This document shows, piece by piece, positions 40,065 through 51,452 of a stretch of 64,000 bases of DNA. Each line of letters starts with the position of its first letter. The stretch's first letter is position 1. The notes below the pieces were generated by a model. That model had not been told where the DNA came from. It worked only from the letters and a program-made list of their open reading frames with translations, and searched no databases. A program made the position numbers and the translations under genes. Source of the DNA: Mactromeris polynyma. Its lineage: Eukaryota > Mollusca > Bivalvia > Venerida > Mactridae. The stretch spans positions 1,302,001 through 1,366,000 of the forward strand of contig JASFXZ010000012.1 of assembly GCA_032209605.1 (NCBI GenBank). Reading direction: 5' to 3'.

Positions 40065-42385
40065 ATAAAGTCTACAAGACGTCATATAGATCAGTCGTGC
40101 AATATCAGTATTACAAGACGTCATATAGATCAGACATACAATACCAGCATTACAAGACGTCATATAGATCAGACATGCAATATCAGCATTACAAGACGTC
40201 ATATAGATCAGACATACAATACCAGCATTACAAGACGTCATATAGATCAGACATGCAATATCAGCATTACAAGACGTCATATAGATCAGACATACAATAC
40301 CAGCATTACAAGACGTCATATAGATCAGACATGCAATATCAGCATTACAAGACGTCATATAGATCAGTCGTGCAATATCAGCATCACAAGACGTCATATA
40401 GATCAGTCGTGCAATACCAGCATCACAAGACGTCATATAGATCAGTCGTGCAATACCAGCATCACAAGACGTCATATAGATCAGCCATGCAGTATCAGCA
40501 TTACAAGACGTCATATAGATCAGTCGTGCAGTATCAGCATTACAAGACGTCATATAGATTAGACATGCAATATCAGCATTACAAGACGTCATATAGATCA
40601 GACATGCAATATCAGCATTTTACAAGACGTCATTTAGATCAGACGTGCAATATCAGGATCACAAGACGTCATATAGATCAGTCGTGCAGTATCAGCATTA
40701 CAAGACGTCATATAGATCCGTCGTGCAATACCAGCATTACAAGACGTCATATAGATCAGACATGCAATATCAGCATTACAAGACGTCATATAGATCAGAC
40801 ATGCAATATCAGCATTACAAGACGTCATATAGATCAGACATGCAATATCAGCATCACAAGACGTCATATAGATCAGTCGTGCAGTACCAGCATTACAAGA
40901 CGTCATATAGATCAGTCATGCAGTATCGGCATTACAAGACGTCATATAGATCAGACATGCAATATCAGCATCACAAGACGTCATATAGATCAGACATGCA
41001 ATACCAGCATTACAAGACGTCATATAGATCAGTCATGCAGTATCAGCATTACAAGACGTCATATAGATCAGTCGTGCAATATCAGCATTACAAGACGTCA
41101 TATAGATCAGACATGCAATACCAGCATTACAAGACGTCATATATATCAGTCGTGCAATATCAGCATCACAAGACGTCATATAGATCAGTCGTGCAATATC
41201 AGGATCACAAGACGTCATTTAGATCAGACGTGCAATATCAGGATCACAAGACGTCATATAGATCAGTCGTGCAATATCAGGATCACAAGACGTCATTTAG
41301 ATCAGACGTGCAATATCAGCATCACAAGACGTCATATAGATTAGACATGCAATATCAACATTACAAGACGTCATATAGATCAGTCGTGCAATATCAGCAT
41401 CACAAGACGTCATATAAATTAAACATGCAATATCAGCATCACAAGACGTCATATAGATTAGCCATGCAGTATCAGCATTACAAGACGTCATATAGAGCAG
41501 ACATGCAATATCAGCATCACAATACGTCATATAGATCAGTCATGCAATACCAGCATTACAAGACGTCATATAGATCAGACATGCAATATCAGCATCACAA
41601 GACGTCATATAGAGCAGACATGCAATATCAGCATCACAAGACGTCATATAGATCAGTCGTGCAATATCAGCATCACAAGACGTCATATAGATCAGACATG
41701 CAATATCAGCATCACAAGACGTCATATAGATCAGACATGCAATATCAGCATTACAAGACGTCATATAGATCAGACATGCAATATCAGCATCACAAGACGT
41801 CATATAGATCAGTCGTGCAATACCAGCATTACAAGACGTCATATAGATCAGACATGCAATATCAGCATTACAAGACGTCATATAGAGCAGACATGCAATA
41901 TCAGCATCACAAGAGGTCATATAGATCAGACGTGCAATATCAGCATCACAAGACGTCATATAGATGACATGCAATATCAGCATCACAAGACGTCATATAG
42001 ATCAGACATGCAATATCAGCATCACAAGACGTCATATAGATCAGTCGTGCAATACCAGCATTACAAGACGTCATATAGATCAGACATGCAATATCAGCAT
42101 TACAAGACGTCATATAGAGCAGACATGCAATATCAGCATCACAAGACGTCATATAGATCAGACGTGCAATATCAGCATCACAAGACGTCATATAGATCAG
42201 ACATGCAATATCAGCATCACAAGACGTCATATAGATCAGACATGCAATATCAGCATCACAATACGTCATATAGATCAGACGTGCAGTATCAGCATCACAA
42301 GACGTCTTTTAGATCAGACGTGCAATATATCAGCATTACAAGACGGCATATAGATATATATCCGTCATGCAATATCAGAATTACA
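40065..42385. repeat. Minisatellite, 39 bp unit, about 59 copies
   Basis: Tandem 39 bp units with the core 'tacaagacgtcatatagatc'. The variable positions are tac/cac before aagacg, agacatg/agtcgtg/agacgtg and atatcag/ataccag. Nearly every unit has the GACGTC palindrome within AGACGTCAT, one base from the CRE sequence TGACGTCA. Local insertions and deletions (near 40,618, 41,967 and 42,330) shift the otherwise open plus frames (13-residue repeats such as HYKTSYRSDMQYQ). The array decays at its right end. Confidence 0.95.
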
Positions 42386-43022
42386 AGAACTCTGAAAATA
42401 CTTCAAATAATATTAAGTTATTTCATTTGTTAAGAACTCGCATATATTATTCTATGTACACGGCGACAGGGTATATGAGTTCCGAACTAATTTCCCAATC
42501 ATGCGCCTCATGACCATTTTTGTGGTCTGCACGACTTGAAAACTTTTATCGCTTGATGTCTGCTAGTTACTGGAAATTGACAATTGATTTTCATACATGA
42601 GTCAATAATTATTGAAAATATATCATAGTTGCTTGATTGATATTCAAAAGTATAGTTTTTTAGGTTTGAGCCCATTGCAGTTCGATGTCGTCAATGTGAC
42701 TAGATGCACGATAATTTAGTCTCAAGTGAGCGTTTAAAGATGTGTATTGGGGTACCTTATGGGGTATACAACAATTTTTCAGGCAATATCCGTGTGAGTG
42801 AAATAAAAGAAATTTGATCTACAGAAAGTATTTTCGATTAAATTTGAAAAAGGGAAATGTTTTAATTATTGAGATTATCCATGACTAAATCAAACAAAGT
42901 TAAAACCTAAAAAAGACATAGGCCTAATTATAAGATCTAGACTATATAGATATGGAATTCAAAGCCTTGGTAGGTTTACTTAAGTTATGGAGAAAAAAAT
43001 GGATTTGCAGTATTATAAATTC
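42386..43022. other. Non-coding, nothing recognised
   Basis: Unique AT-rich DNA after the 39 bp array. No gene or element is seen. Confidence 0.5.
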
Positions 43023-43160
43023 GTTATACATGTTGTTGGCAGGCTATATGTTAGAATATAACCTGGCTGTGATTCATATAACCCTCAGATAACGCATTGG
43101 GTCCTATGGCACATGAACAGGTTATATACCGCCATATATCCTGTCAACAACCTGTATAAC
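43023..43160. mobile_element. Small inverted-repeat element (MITE), 138 bp
   Basis: The left end GTTATACATGTTGTTGGCAG matches the reverse complement of the right end (GTTATACAGGTTGTTGACAG) with two differences, and similarity continues inward through TATATG and TATAACCTG words. It is non-coding. No clear target duplication is seen, so the superfamily is open. Confidence 0.65.
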
Positions 43161-45624
43161 TAATAATATAGATCGGACATGTATGCCGTATCGGCATTAA
43201 AAGATCATTTACAAATGTTGTTTAAAAAACAAAACAACATTAAGATGGCTTAAGATAATATAAAATATGTAATTTTGAAATAGAGTGTATATTTACTTGT
43301 TCCTAATAAATTAATATATAAATTTATCAATTAGTTTGGTAAATTATTTCTGAACAAATATTGATACCATGACAACATGGATGTCGTTCGTTCGATCGTA
43401 GCAAATGCGACGACGTGAAAGCATACAGCGTCCTTTTTATTCTTCTGACAATATTAACAGTTGTAGCAATCAGAAATGAATGCACCTAATTTTCTACTCC
43501 ACATTGTCGTTATGTAGGTGAGAAAATTATTATGGAAACCAACTTATCTGAAATTAATTGTTTAAGTTTCAATATAAATGGCAGTAGCAATGGAAACCAA
43601 GACAAAAATGGCCAGGCCAATTAATCACCATTTATATATATATATATTATATGTCACAGAAATACCGATTTTTAAATTCGGCGGTAAACCCCAGCACTAA
43701 ATAGACAAAACATATCGAATTAAGTACACACAGGAAGTTATCTTAAGTACGAACATGAACATTGCAGTTTAAACACGTATAATGTGCATGCAAGCTGTGT
43801 GAGCACTCCAGATATACATATACTATGTGTTTTATTGCTGATAGTTCTAACAATATATAAAACTAACAACAAACGAAACACTCGTAAACTGCTATATTCT
43901 TCCGCTATTTATTTCACTAATTACGGAAACACAATAGTTGAAATTAAGGCCAAACTGATCTGGTTTCCGGTATTGTGTGACAACATTTACTAGGCACCAC
44001 TGGCACTTTTCTCAGTTACCGGTGGAATAAACTTTCGTCATAGATACCACAACATGGAACAAAACTAATATTTAAATCAGTTATTATGTTGTACTATTTG
44101 ACAGAACAGCTTGGAAGACTTCAGTCACAAGTAGCCATCAGTTTCTTTGTTGGCCTTTTGTTCGCTTTTGCGGGGGTAAATCTGATGCGTGATTCAGCGA
44201 AGCATTCAACATTTTATGGAGTTATGAATCGTCAAATGCCATTATCGAAATGATATAGTTTTTCAAGGGAACGCATCGGAAGGCCATTAACTGTTGCGTT
44301 TTCTGGCAGTTGATGTCCTAAACAGCAATTAAGACTTAAAAGGAGAAATTTACACGACTCGTCAATTGTGGCTGCCACTAAACATGGCTATCATATCTGC
44401 TAGAGAGTCTCTAAATGAGCAATTTATGATTCTATTATTCCAATTCGTGATACAATGCTGTTAATGGTCTGCACAGTATGACGACCAGGCAAGTTTCTAT
44501 CAATAAATGCTAGCATGTACCATTTGTATGTCCATTGTCTGATTGGAATCGCATTTTTATTTCTCGAAATTTAATCTCATTCATTTGCTTTGAGATTTTG
44601 CAATTGATGATATGAATACGCACGCGCATCAGCGTCTAGTATACATGTACTGACATGACGTATGGTGTAAGTTGTATTATTTTTACACCACTTTTTTTTT
44701 TAAACCACATGAATCAGTTACGAAAACTAATTTGTATATAGACGACTTTCCAACATTTTGATTGTGTTTGAGTGTCTATTAATTACCCGTAATGCAGGTC
44801 GTACAAAAGATGACACAAAGGCATTCTCCCAATTTAACAACTGAAACAAACACCGTTGCATGTGTAAAAATGGTATACAAACATCTTTGACGTGCCTAAT
44901 GTTCAGTACTTTCTCAGTTCTGATTTGCATTGTGAATCACCCTAAATGGCCCGATACAAGTTTTGTACATGTGGCTATTTGTTCCCTAGTCAAGTCTGGA
45001 GTGTTTCCCATACAAAATATGGCCGAGTATATTAGTGTTTTTTATAAAGAGTTTAAATACAGATGTTTTGCCAATTCCAACGAAAAGGTTTCCTGATTCA
45101 CAACCCGAAATACAATACAGAAGTCAGCGTAGAAACAATGCAATGTACACACTGTATGGAAACTCTGTACACCCCAAAGCCCAAATTCAAAGTGTACTGA
45201 ACATGTTGTAATATAACTCGGCTTGGAACTGTTTCGTGCAACCTTTCTTCTAAAAGAGATACGTTTCAAAATGTTATCTTTCCCAAATGTTCTTAGTAAC
45301 CCTTGTCGTGTGTCTTCATACGGCGTGATGGTACAAACATGTATCCAATATTGTCGAGCAAAATATGTTTGATCTTCCGTCATTTATAATGGGTGTACCG
45401 CAATTTCTCTAAATATACTGAACCAAAAAAGAAACTTTCGTCAAGTAGATCTAAAAAAATCAAAGTTAATTGTGACATGTATATAAACATGTACATGCAG
45501 TAGTATGTATTGGCATTGTACTTTGCATACTCGGTCAGATTATCTATGCCGCGGATTCCATTCACTACTTAATTAACTAGAAAATTAAGTGTTTAACTAG
45601 ATAATTATTATACGTGTTTGATAG
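43161..45624. other. Non-coding, nothing recognised
   Basis: Unique DNA with a short (TA)n tract near 43,635. The stretch from about 44,130 to 44,420 is less AT-rich and could be a conserved non-coding element, but this is unproven. Open frames at 44,727-45,565 on both strands lack domains. Confidence 0.4.
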
Positions 45625-45766
45625 TGCCCACGACTGCCACCACTTAATCCCCTAAGTTTTCGGAACGGGATATTTATCGCACTAACCACTTAACACTTAT
45701 CTAAAACAGAGTGTCCGTCCAGAAAACCTAGAAGGTTAAGTGGGTAAGTGGTGACAGTTGTGGGCA
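45625..45766. mobile_element. Small inverted-repeat element (MITE), 142 bp
   Basis: The left end TGCCCACGACTGCCACCACT and the reverse complement of the right end (TGCCCACAACTGTCACCACT) differ at two positions, and both continue into CCC-CTTAA-like sequence. There is no coding sequence and no clear target-site duplication. Confidence 0.65.
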
Positions 45767-46795
45767 TGTCCACCTGGTAACGCCAATGAGCCCCGAGATG
45801 CATTACTTAATAATAATAGCCCTCATTCCGATATCAACAAGCTTGTACACTCAATGCGACGTCGCTGCCAAACCGTCATCAATGCATGCGGTGGTCATGC
45901 ACATTGCTGATATCAGAAGTTCATAACGGACCCCTACCTAGGTTGAAATCAAATAAAACAATAGATTGATATTTTCCCCGATTTACTGTTTTTAATGAAT
46001 TGATAATACAATGAATATGATTTCAAAATTACATGTACAAACATATTTCAAAACGATCCCTCTAAATAGTAACGAAATATTCCCATTGAAATTTAGCGAA
46101 AGTTTCTTTTTCGGTTCAGTATGTATACTGTACAGTCAAAAGCATTGTTACTAGAATATTAAGGCATAGTTTATATATTTGAAGTGTTGTGCATTTGTTC
46201 TCAGATATGAGATACACTAAGGAAGATAAATGTACTTGAGATGTATACATCCTTACATTGATTCTTCCCCTTTACGTAACTTCATCAGCTGTCACTTTCT
46301 AAGGATTTCTTTCTAAATTATATTTAGTAGATCTATACACAGTTCGTCTAAATGATCAGTGATTTTAATAACTCTACGACTGCTACACAGTCTCACCCGC
46401 TGGCTGTTTATGTAAATGCCTGACAATCATGGACATTTACAGTACACCTCATTTAATGTATTGATATTTTGTTTAGCTAACTTATTAAGACATTATGATA
46501 ATGCATTTTACACATTATTAGCACGGATTTAATAATATGTATGAATATGTACATGTGGTCACGTGTATTTACATATTATTACATCATAATATAATCAATT
46601 AATATTAAAATATTGCGTCAATGTGATTAAATGAAAGAAGTGAATTTCGTAATTGCAAAAAGGATTTTGCTGTGCCTGCATTTCATGCGGACTCCCCAAT
46701 TGCTCCATAACTCAATTCGATTTACACTGTGTCAATTCAATATTGAAACACCAGTAGCTACATACAACTCACACAGCCTCCCAGCGATATAGCCA
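45767..46795. other. Non-coding before a LINE remnant
   Basis: AT-rich unique DNA. Some LINE-derived sequence may extend a little left of 46,796, but I cannot recognise it. Confidence 0.4.
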
Positions 46796-47505
46796 AGATT
46801 ATTTGCAGATGACAGCCTACTCCAGAGGAAAATGAAGACAGCAACTAATGCCCACATCGTACAGGAAGATATGAATGCTCTCCAAGACTGGAATGATGCC
46901 TGGCAGATGTCATTAAACCCAAGTAAATGCGAGGTGATACCCATTACGAGAAAGAGGAGACCCATCCTCACCACATACACTATCCACGAACTAGCAGCTG
47001 TCAAGACCGCGAACTAACGGTACCCGGTTGTGACCATTGGCAACGACCTGTCATGGAAGCCGCCAGTAAACACAAGAGTCAGGTCGGCCAACATCTCAAT
47101 TGCCTTCCTGCGTAGAAACCTAACAAGCTGCCATCGGGAAATCAAGCAACAATGTTACAAGTCGCTAGTCAGACCTGTCTTTGACTACACAGCTACAGCC
47201 TGGGATACACACACTCATTGGACCACCATTGAACTCCGCCGCCAGCATGCCAAACTGGTGATGATACACTGTGTCACATGTATGGGCTAGTGGACATCCC
47301 TGCCAAGCTGCACATACACCAATCCCTCACTGCCACCAGAGGCCACCAGATAACAGCTGAGGGGGTAAACATTTTCAGGTACTGGGTTCCCTACTCCAGC
47401 ACAGAGTCCTATATTAGCTCAGGCGCCAGACTGTGGAACCAGTTCCCCCAAACACCTTACCACAACGCACACACTAGAGAGCTTCAGGGAGGGACTGGCT
47501 AGCCG
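46796..47505 (+). pseudogene. Non-LTR retrotransposon reverse transcriptase remnant
   Basis: The reading starts with RLFADDSLL, the catalytic [YF]ADD motif (FADD codons at 46,802-46,813). It continues with LNPSKCEVIPITRKR, then TIGNDLSWKP, a thumb-like CYKSLVRPVFDYTATAWD, and ends with GLVDIPAKL and SGARLWNQFP. This is the order seen in the second half of LINE reverse transcriptases. An in-frame TAA at 47,015 and a frame change near 47,280 break it, and the first half of the reverse transcriptase and the endonuclease are absent. It belongs to a different subfamily from the copy at 22,657-23,830. It lies just upstream of the TIR gene, in the same orientation. Confidence 0.85.
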
Positions 47506-47723
47506 GGAGTTACTTAAGCACTGACTGAAAATATACATCTGTACCATAGCACGGACTGGTTAATGTGTCTGTGACCATTTTTTTATAATTTTACTTTTTA
47601 AGTGCACAAAAGCTCACACACGCGTTACTGACTGACTGTGTAAAATACACGTTGTAAGAAAAAGTCCGGAACAAGAAATAACGTTTTCCACCCAATTACT
47701 ATTCTTACGAGAACACCGCGAGT
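47506..47723. other. Short spacer between LINE remnant and TIR gene promoter
   Basis: About 0.2 kb. The first part is probably LINE 3' sequence; the rest is the presumed upstream region of the TIR gene. Confidence 0.4.
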
Positions 47724-47736
47724 GGAAAGCGAAAGT
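47724..47736 (+). promoter_or_regulatory. ISRE / IRF-type binding site upstream of TIR gene
   Basis: GGAAAGCGAAAGT contains GAAANNGAAAST, the interferon-stimulated response element bound by IRF-family factors. It lies 60 bases before the ATG of the TIR-domain gene and 22 bases before a TATA-like box. Bivalves have IRF genes, so the site is biologically plausible; occupancy is inference. Confidence 0.5.
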
Positions 47737-47758
47737 ACTTAACAATTTGATATACACA

Positions 47759-47764
47759 TATAAG
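47759..47764 (+). promoter_or_regulatory. TATA-like box of TIR gene
   Basis: TATAAG, 32 bases upstream of the ATG at 47,796. If used, transcription would start very near the ATG and the 5' leader would be only a few bases, so an upstream start remains possible. Confidence 0.3.
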
Positions 47765-47795
47765 TTTTACGTTTTTAAGTTAAATCTCGATAGAA

Positions 47796-48251
47796 ATGGC
47801 ATGTAATTCGCTAGATTTTTTCGTGATTTATAACAGAGCTTTGTCAAGTCAATCAGAGACCGATGATACTCGACTGTCGTCAAAATTTAGCGAGTATTTG
47901 GTGAAGAAGCTCGAGGACGGCGGAACAAGGGTGGGGTATTGGCATGATAGGGATGCATTACCTGGAAAAAATGTGTTTAAAGTGCTTAAAGAAAATGTAA
48001 CATATTCAAGAAAAACGATTGTTGTTGTTACTTCTGAGTTCATACGGAACTGTTGGCAGACGTATTCCCATCAGACGGCATTTAAAAATCTCATTGACTC
48101 TGACCAAACAGATAAATTGATTCCGATCGCTCTGTGTATTCAAGAAGATGAAAAGCTTCATGAGCTTAACATATCAGAATGGATACATTTTAATGATGAT
48201 TATGATGAGCAGAATGCCACAAATGAACAAAAGTGGAATCTAATGCGAAAG
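47796..48251 (+). CDS. TIR-domain protein, coding exon 1 (MyD88-like TIR, 5' part of gene)
   Basis: 152 residues make up almost a whole Toll/interleukin-1 receptor domain: box 1 DFFVIYN at residues 7-13, box 2 DRDALPGKNV at 51-60, SRKTIVVVTSEF at 71-82, and a box-3-like WNLMRK at 147-152. RDxLPG and the QTxF word at 93-96 resemble MyD88 TIRs. There is no death domain or membrane segment before it, so it is cytosolic in design. The residue four after W87 is S91, where NAD-cleaving TIRs such as SARM1 have glutamate, so an adaptor/scaffold role is more likely than an enzyme. The ATG has a strong context (GAAATGG) and an in-frame TAA lies 15 bases upstream. The exon ends at AAG|GTAAAT (48,252), phase 0. 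Bivalves have many lineage-specific TIR proteins, so the family member is not named. Confidence 0.8.
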
Positions 48252-48295
48252 GTAAATCTATTTGGTGGTGTCTATATTTGTTAAATGCATATATA

Positions 48296-49340
48296 CGAGG
48301 GTTGTCCAATTAAATCGTAGACCATAGCTGTAAAACAACAAAACATTAACAATGTTCTCACAATTTACAGTGCTTTATTATCAGCATCTTCTCAACTAGT
48401 ATACACAATTATATTGAACTGCCTTACAAATAGTTGAAATGACAATAGAATGTATAACAGGACATACAGACATGCGGCGCACATATTAATTAACGTCATA
48501 ATGTTATTTTGTGATTTTGATGTGTCTGACATAAACTATTTCTTGAAATATGCACAGCCATATTGTACACATTTTTTATGGCACTGCACCCAACTCGCAA
48601 ACACAGATTTAAACCAGTCCTTATTAAGACTTCTGTTAAACACTTAAATTGCATACTTGATCTCATTGCGATTTTCAAACTTTCGCCCTTGCAGATGAGA
48701 CTTCAGAGATGCAATGTAAGCAAAATCCAGGAGTTCGAGGTCGGGGGAGTATGGGGGATGATCCACTCTCTGATATCCTAGATTGTCAAAATCTATATGC
48801 CACTTGGATACTTAGTGCTTGCGACACATCACTGTGCTGCTCAACATATTTCATCTTCTTCAGAGTGTCTCTGGGGGTCATTCCGCACTCCACACAGAAT
48901 CCGATGACTGCGTGGTGCGCCGCTGCTTTCCAAAACGTCGCCATTTTTTCAAATTCACTATACACCAAATTGCGTAAAAAAAGCACCATGCGGAAATAAC
49001 AGACGTTACATTTATGAAATTTTAAAGTATGACGTCAAAATGATCAAAGAATACATGTGTAACGTAATTTGGCGAAATAATGAAGTTTGCCACATATAGA
49101 ACAACTTATTAAAAGCTAGAGTTATTTCGGTTATCTCATCAAAAGACGTGCGCCACTCCCGTGTATGTGAGTTTCTATATTAATGCTACACAAATACACA
49201 AGTTTGTTTTATTTTCAAAACAAATGCAATAAAACTGATCAAATATGATCAAATTATATAAATAGTATATGACTGTGTGTAAAATTATTACACTGAAACG
49301 TCAAATATTTATGTGATAGACATGGTCTACGATTTAATGG
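48296..49340 (-). mobile_element. Internally deleted mariner-like element in TIR gene intron 1
   Basis: After a TA at 48,294, the left end CGAGGGTTGTCCAATTAAAT continues to ATTAAATCGTAGACCAT. The exact 17-base reverse complement ATGGTCTACGATTTAAT stands at 49,322-49,338. On the minus strand the N-terminal helix-turn-helix part of a mariner transposase can be read (CVECGMTPRDTLKKMK, near 48,850-48,940). It is followed at once by C-terminal words YSPDLELLDF and SHLQGRKFENRNE (near 48,660-48,760). The central catalytic D,D,D region is missing, so the copy cannot be autonomous. The outermost right end is lost or diverged. Confidence 0.75.
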
Positions 49341-49344
49341 CACC

Positions 49345-49570
49345 ACATTACAATAGTATAAAACGAAAATCACCTGCTAAGTATATGGCTAAACAAAAAA
49401 TATTTGGTATTTCTTTTTCCACAGATGATATTGGAAATGAATTGTCTGATGCACAATCTAGATTAAATGAATACTCGATAGTCAAATTTGTATTGATGAA
49501 GTTAAATCTGCTATATCTCATTTGAAATCTGGCAAAAGTGGTGGAATTGATATGCTTATACCTGAAATGA
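49345..49570 (+). pseudogene. Short LINE fragment (N-terminal side of reverse transcriptase)
   Basis: Between about 49,480 and 49,570 one frame reads IDEVKSAISHLKSGKSGGID, typical of the start of non-LTR reverse transcriptases (xxAIxxLKxGKSxGxD). The preceding residues are open in a neighbouring frame, indicating a frame change near 49,480. It breaks off into a 'caaaggtcaaggtcaaactg' dispersed repeat. It sits in intron 1 of the TIR gene, next to the mariner right end. Confidence 0.55.
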
Positions 49571-50135
49571 GCCCTGTCCATTTTGGAGTCACTGGGTCAA
49601 AGGTCAAGGTCAAACTGACTGTTAGGTGAAATTTGTTGTCCACCTAATAACTTAAGAATTGTTATAAATGCTTTTTAGACCAACATATTCAAACCCTTGT
49701 ATATCCATCCATAGATCTGTACTCATTTTATATGTCATTATTAATTAAAATCCTCTCACTGACCATGCATCTTTAGGCTAGGGCATAATCATCTCTTGTT
49801 TCTTTTTTGATAATGGCAAAAATTAGGATTGGCTCGTCAGTAAAACAAAATATAAAAAAAATTAGTAAAATGTTCAGAATTTGAAATAATTTTGCAGAAA
49901 TAATCATAATAAAACAATGAAAAAATCATTCAATTTTATGGATGAACTTTTATATGGGGGCCATTTAAAGAATAACAAAGGGGCGTAACTTGTTATCCCT
50001 GTCCGTACTAATTTTTGGAGGAGTTTTAGCCCTTTTTTGAATTTTACTCAAAAGCACATAGTTGGGGCATATGGGTCATATGGACACATCTAGTTTGTAA
50101 TTATTTTCTTAATTATATATTTGTGTTGTTCTAGG
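49571..50135 (+). other. Remainder of TIR gene intron 1
   Basis: AT-rich intron sequence that starts with a bivalve-type 'caaaggtcaaggtcaa' repeat fragment and ends with the acceptor TGTTGTTCTAG at 50,135. Confidence 0.5.
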
Positions 50136-50193
50136 CTGTGGATTGCAAAGAATCATGGACAAAATTTTCTGTTTCAAACGACAGTATACCAGG
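50136..50193 (+). CDS. TIR-domain protein, probable coding exon 2
   Basis: A 58 base exon with a good acceptor (TTGTGTTGTTCTAG) and donor (CCAG|GTAAGA). It starts in phase 0, matching exon 1, and encodes AVDCKESWTKFSVSNDSIP plus one base. It completes the end of the TIR domain (the helix after WNLMRK) and a short hydrophilic tail. The phase-1 end implies at least one more exon, which I do not find before the repeats that fill the rest of the window. The exon is called from splice signals and phase alone. Confidence 0.55.
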
Positions 50194-50280
50194 TAAGATC
50201 ATGCTGATAACTCGTGCAGTAATGACACACATAGGGTTCTATTGATGTCAGAATTCATGTGCTTTTAGTGTTCTATCCAT

Positions 50281-50785
50281 TGTATTTTTAGCTCACCTGA
50301 GTACTTTGTGAGTACTTGGCGCTTTTACCTGATCTTTATTGAACCTTTGTCAGAATGTTTGTCTGAATGAATCTAGGTCAAGTTTGACATTGGGTTGTCT
50401 GGGGTCAAAAACTAGGTCACATGGTCAAGTTATAGACCACTCTAGGGGTCACAATTTTGAAGAATCTGAATGAAACCTGCTCAGAATATTTGTCTTACTG
50501 AATTGCTACTCCATTTTGGTACTGGGTCATGTTGGGTCAAAAAGTAGGTCACAGTGTCAAATTATTGAAAATCCTTGTGGACTTTCTTGAAGCCACATTT
50601 ACCACCTCAGCAACCTCATCAAAATGTTTGACTTAATGGAATGCACATCGTGTTTTATAGTGAGTCGTTTGAGGTCAAACACAAGGTGACAGGGTCAAAG
50701 AATATAAAATCCTTTTGGACTCCCCAGACTTTTTGGGTACTCAAGTAAGTGATCTTGAGCCACCATGGTCCTCTTTAGTTTTAGG
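50281..50785. repeat. Dispersed bivalve-type repeat ('tagctcacctgag' family)
   Basis: It starts with 'tttagctcacctgagtac', runs through 'aggtcacatggtcaa' and 'ctaggggtcaca' words and ends with 'agtgatcttgagccaccatg'. This framework is familiar from many bivalve introns and intergenic regions. It is non-coding, diverged, and internally made of related 'ggtcaaaaactaggtcaca' modules. Its mode of mobility is not evident. Confidence 0.55.
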
Positions 50786-51452
50786 GGAATGTTTTTTAGA
50801 GAGAAAAATGGCTTTTTGACAAGAAAGTACTAGTACTTGAAAATAATTTAAATCATAAAGTATACATTTCTCTTTCCACATCAAAAACTTGGTCACATTT
50901 CATAAGACATCCTTGTAAATTGTCTAGAGGCCACAAGTTCTACCTGATCTTCATGAAAGCTGACTGGAAATTGACAAAATGATTGTCTTATTAAAATCTA
51001 AGTTAATGTCAAAACTGGTTATGTAGGGTTAACAACTATCAGTAGAGCATAATGAGCGATAAACAAATAACCTAATCAATATTAAAACAATCTTCACAAT
51101 AGTTTTTTTGAAGGACTTGCCCATTCGGGCAGACAGCTTGCAATTTCAACTTGCCCGAAATCACTTTCTCTTGCCCGAATAAAATTAACAGCACAGTCTA
51201 AATAACCAAGAAACATGATGTTTTGATTTGTTAAATCGGAAACAAAGACTGGTAACAATAGTTGATAATAAAAAGTGCTGTTACACAAACAAAATTGACA
51301 AAAAAATGAAAACCAGTCAAAGTATTGCATACTAAATCATCAACTTTTGTGACATCTTTGGTAAAATCTAGTTAGACTGGACCACGAACACAACTTGCCC
51401 GTTCAGGCAAGTGAAATGGATTTTTTACTTGTCCGAAGGTTATTTCACTTGT
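50786..51452. other. Spacer with short 'cttgcccgaa' repeats
   Basis: Several direct and inverted copies of CTTGCCC-ATTC-GGGCA and ACTTGCCCGAA occur at 51,113-51,190 and again at 51,391-51,440. They are probably the ends of an old short element. There is no gene. Confidence 0.4.

Noticed and set aside
40019..42433. Two 440-codon plus-strand frames as a tyrosine-rich repeat protein
   Set aside because: Pure 39 bp minisatellite read in two frames; frame changes occur wherever a unit has an indel and there are no flanking coding exons.
51113..51440. A defined MITE made from the 'cttgcccgaa' repeats
   Set aside because: Direct and inverted copies are mixed and no consistent pair of ends or target duplication could be set.
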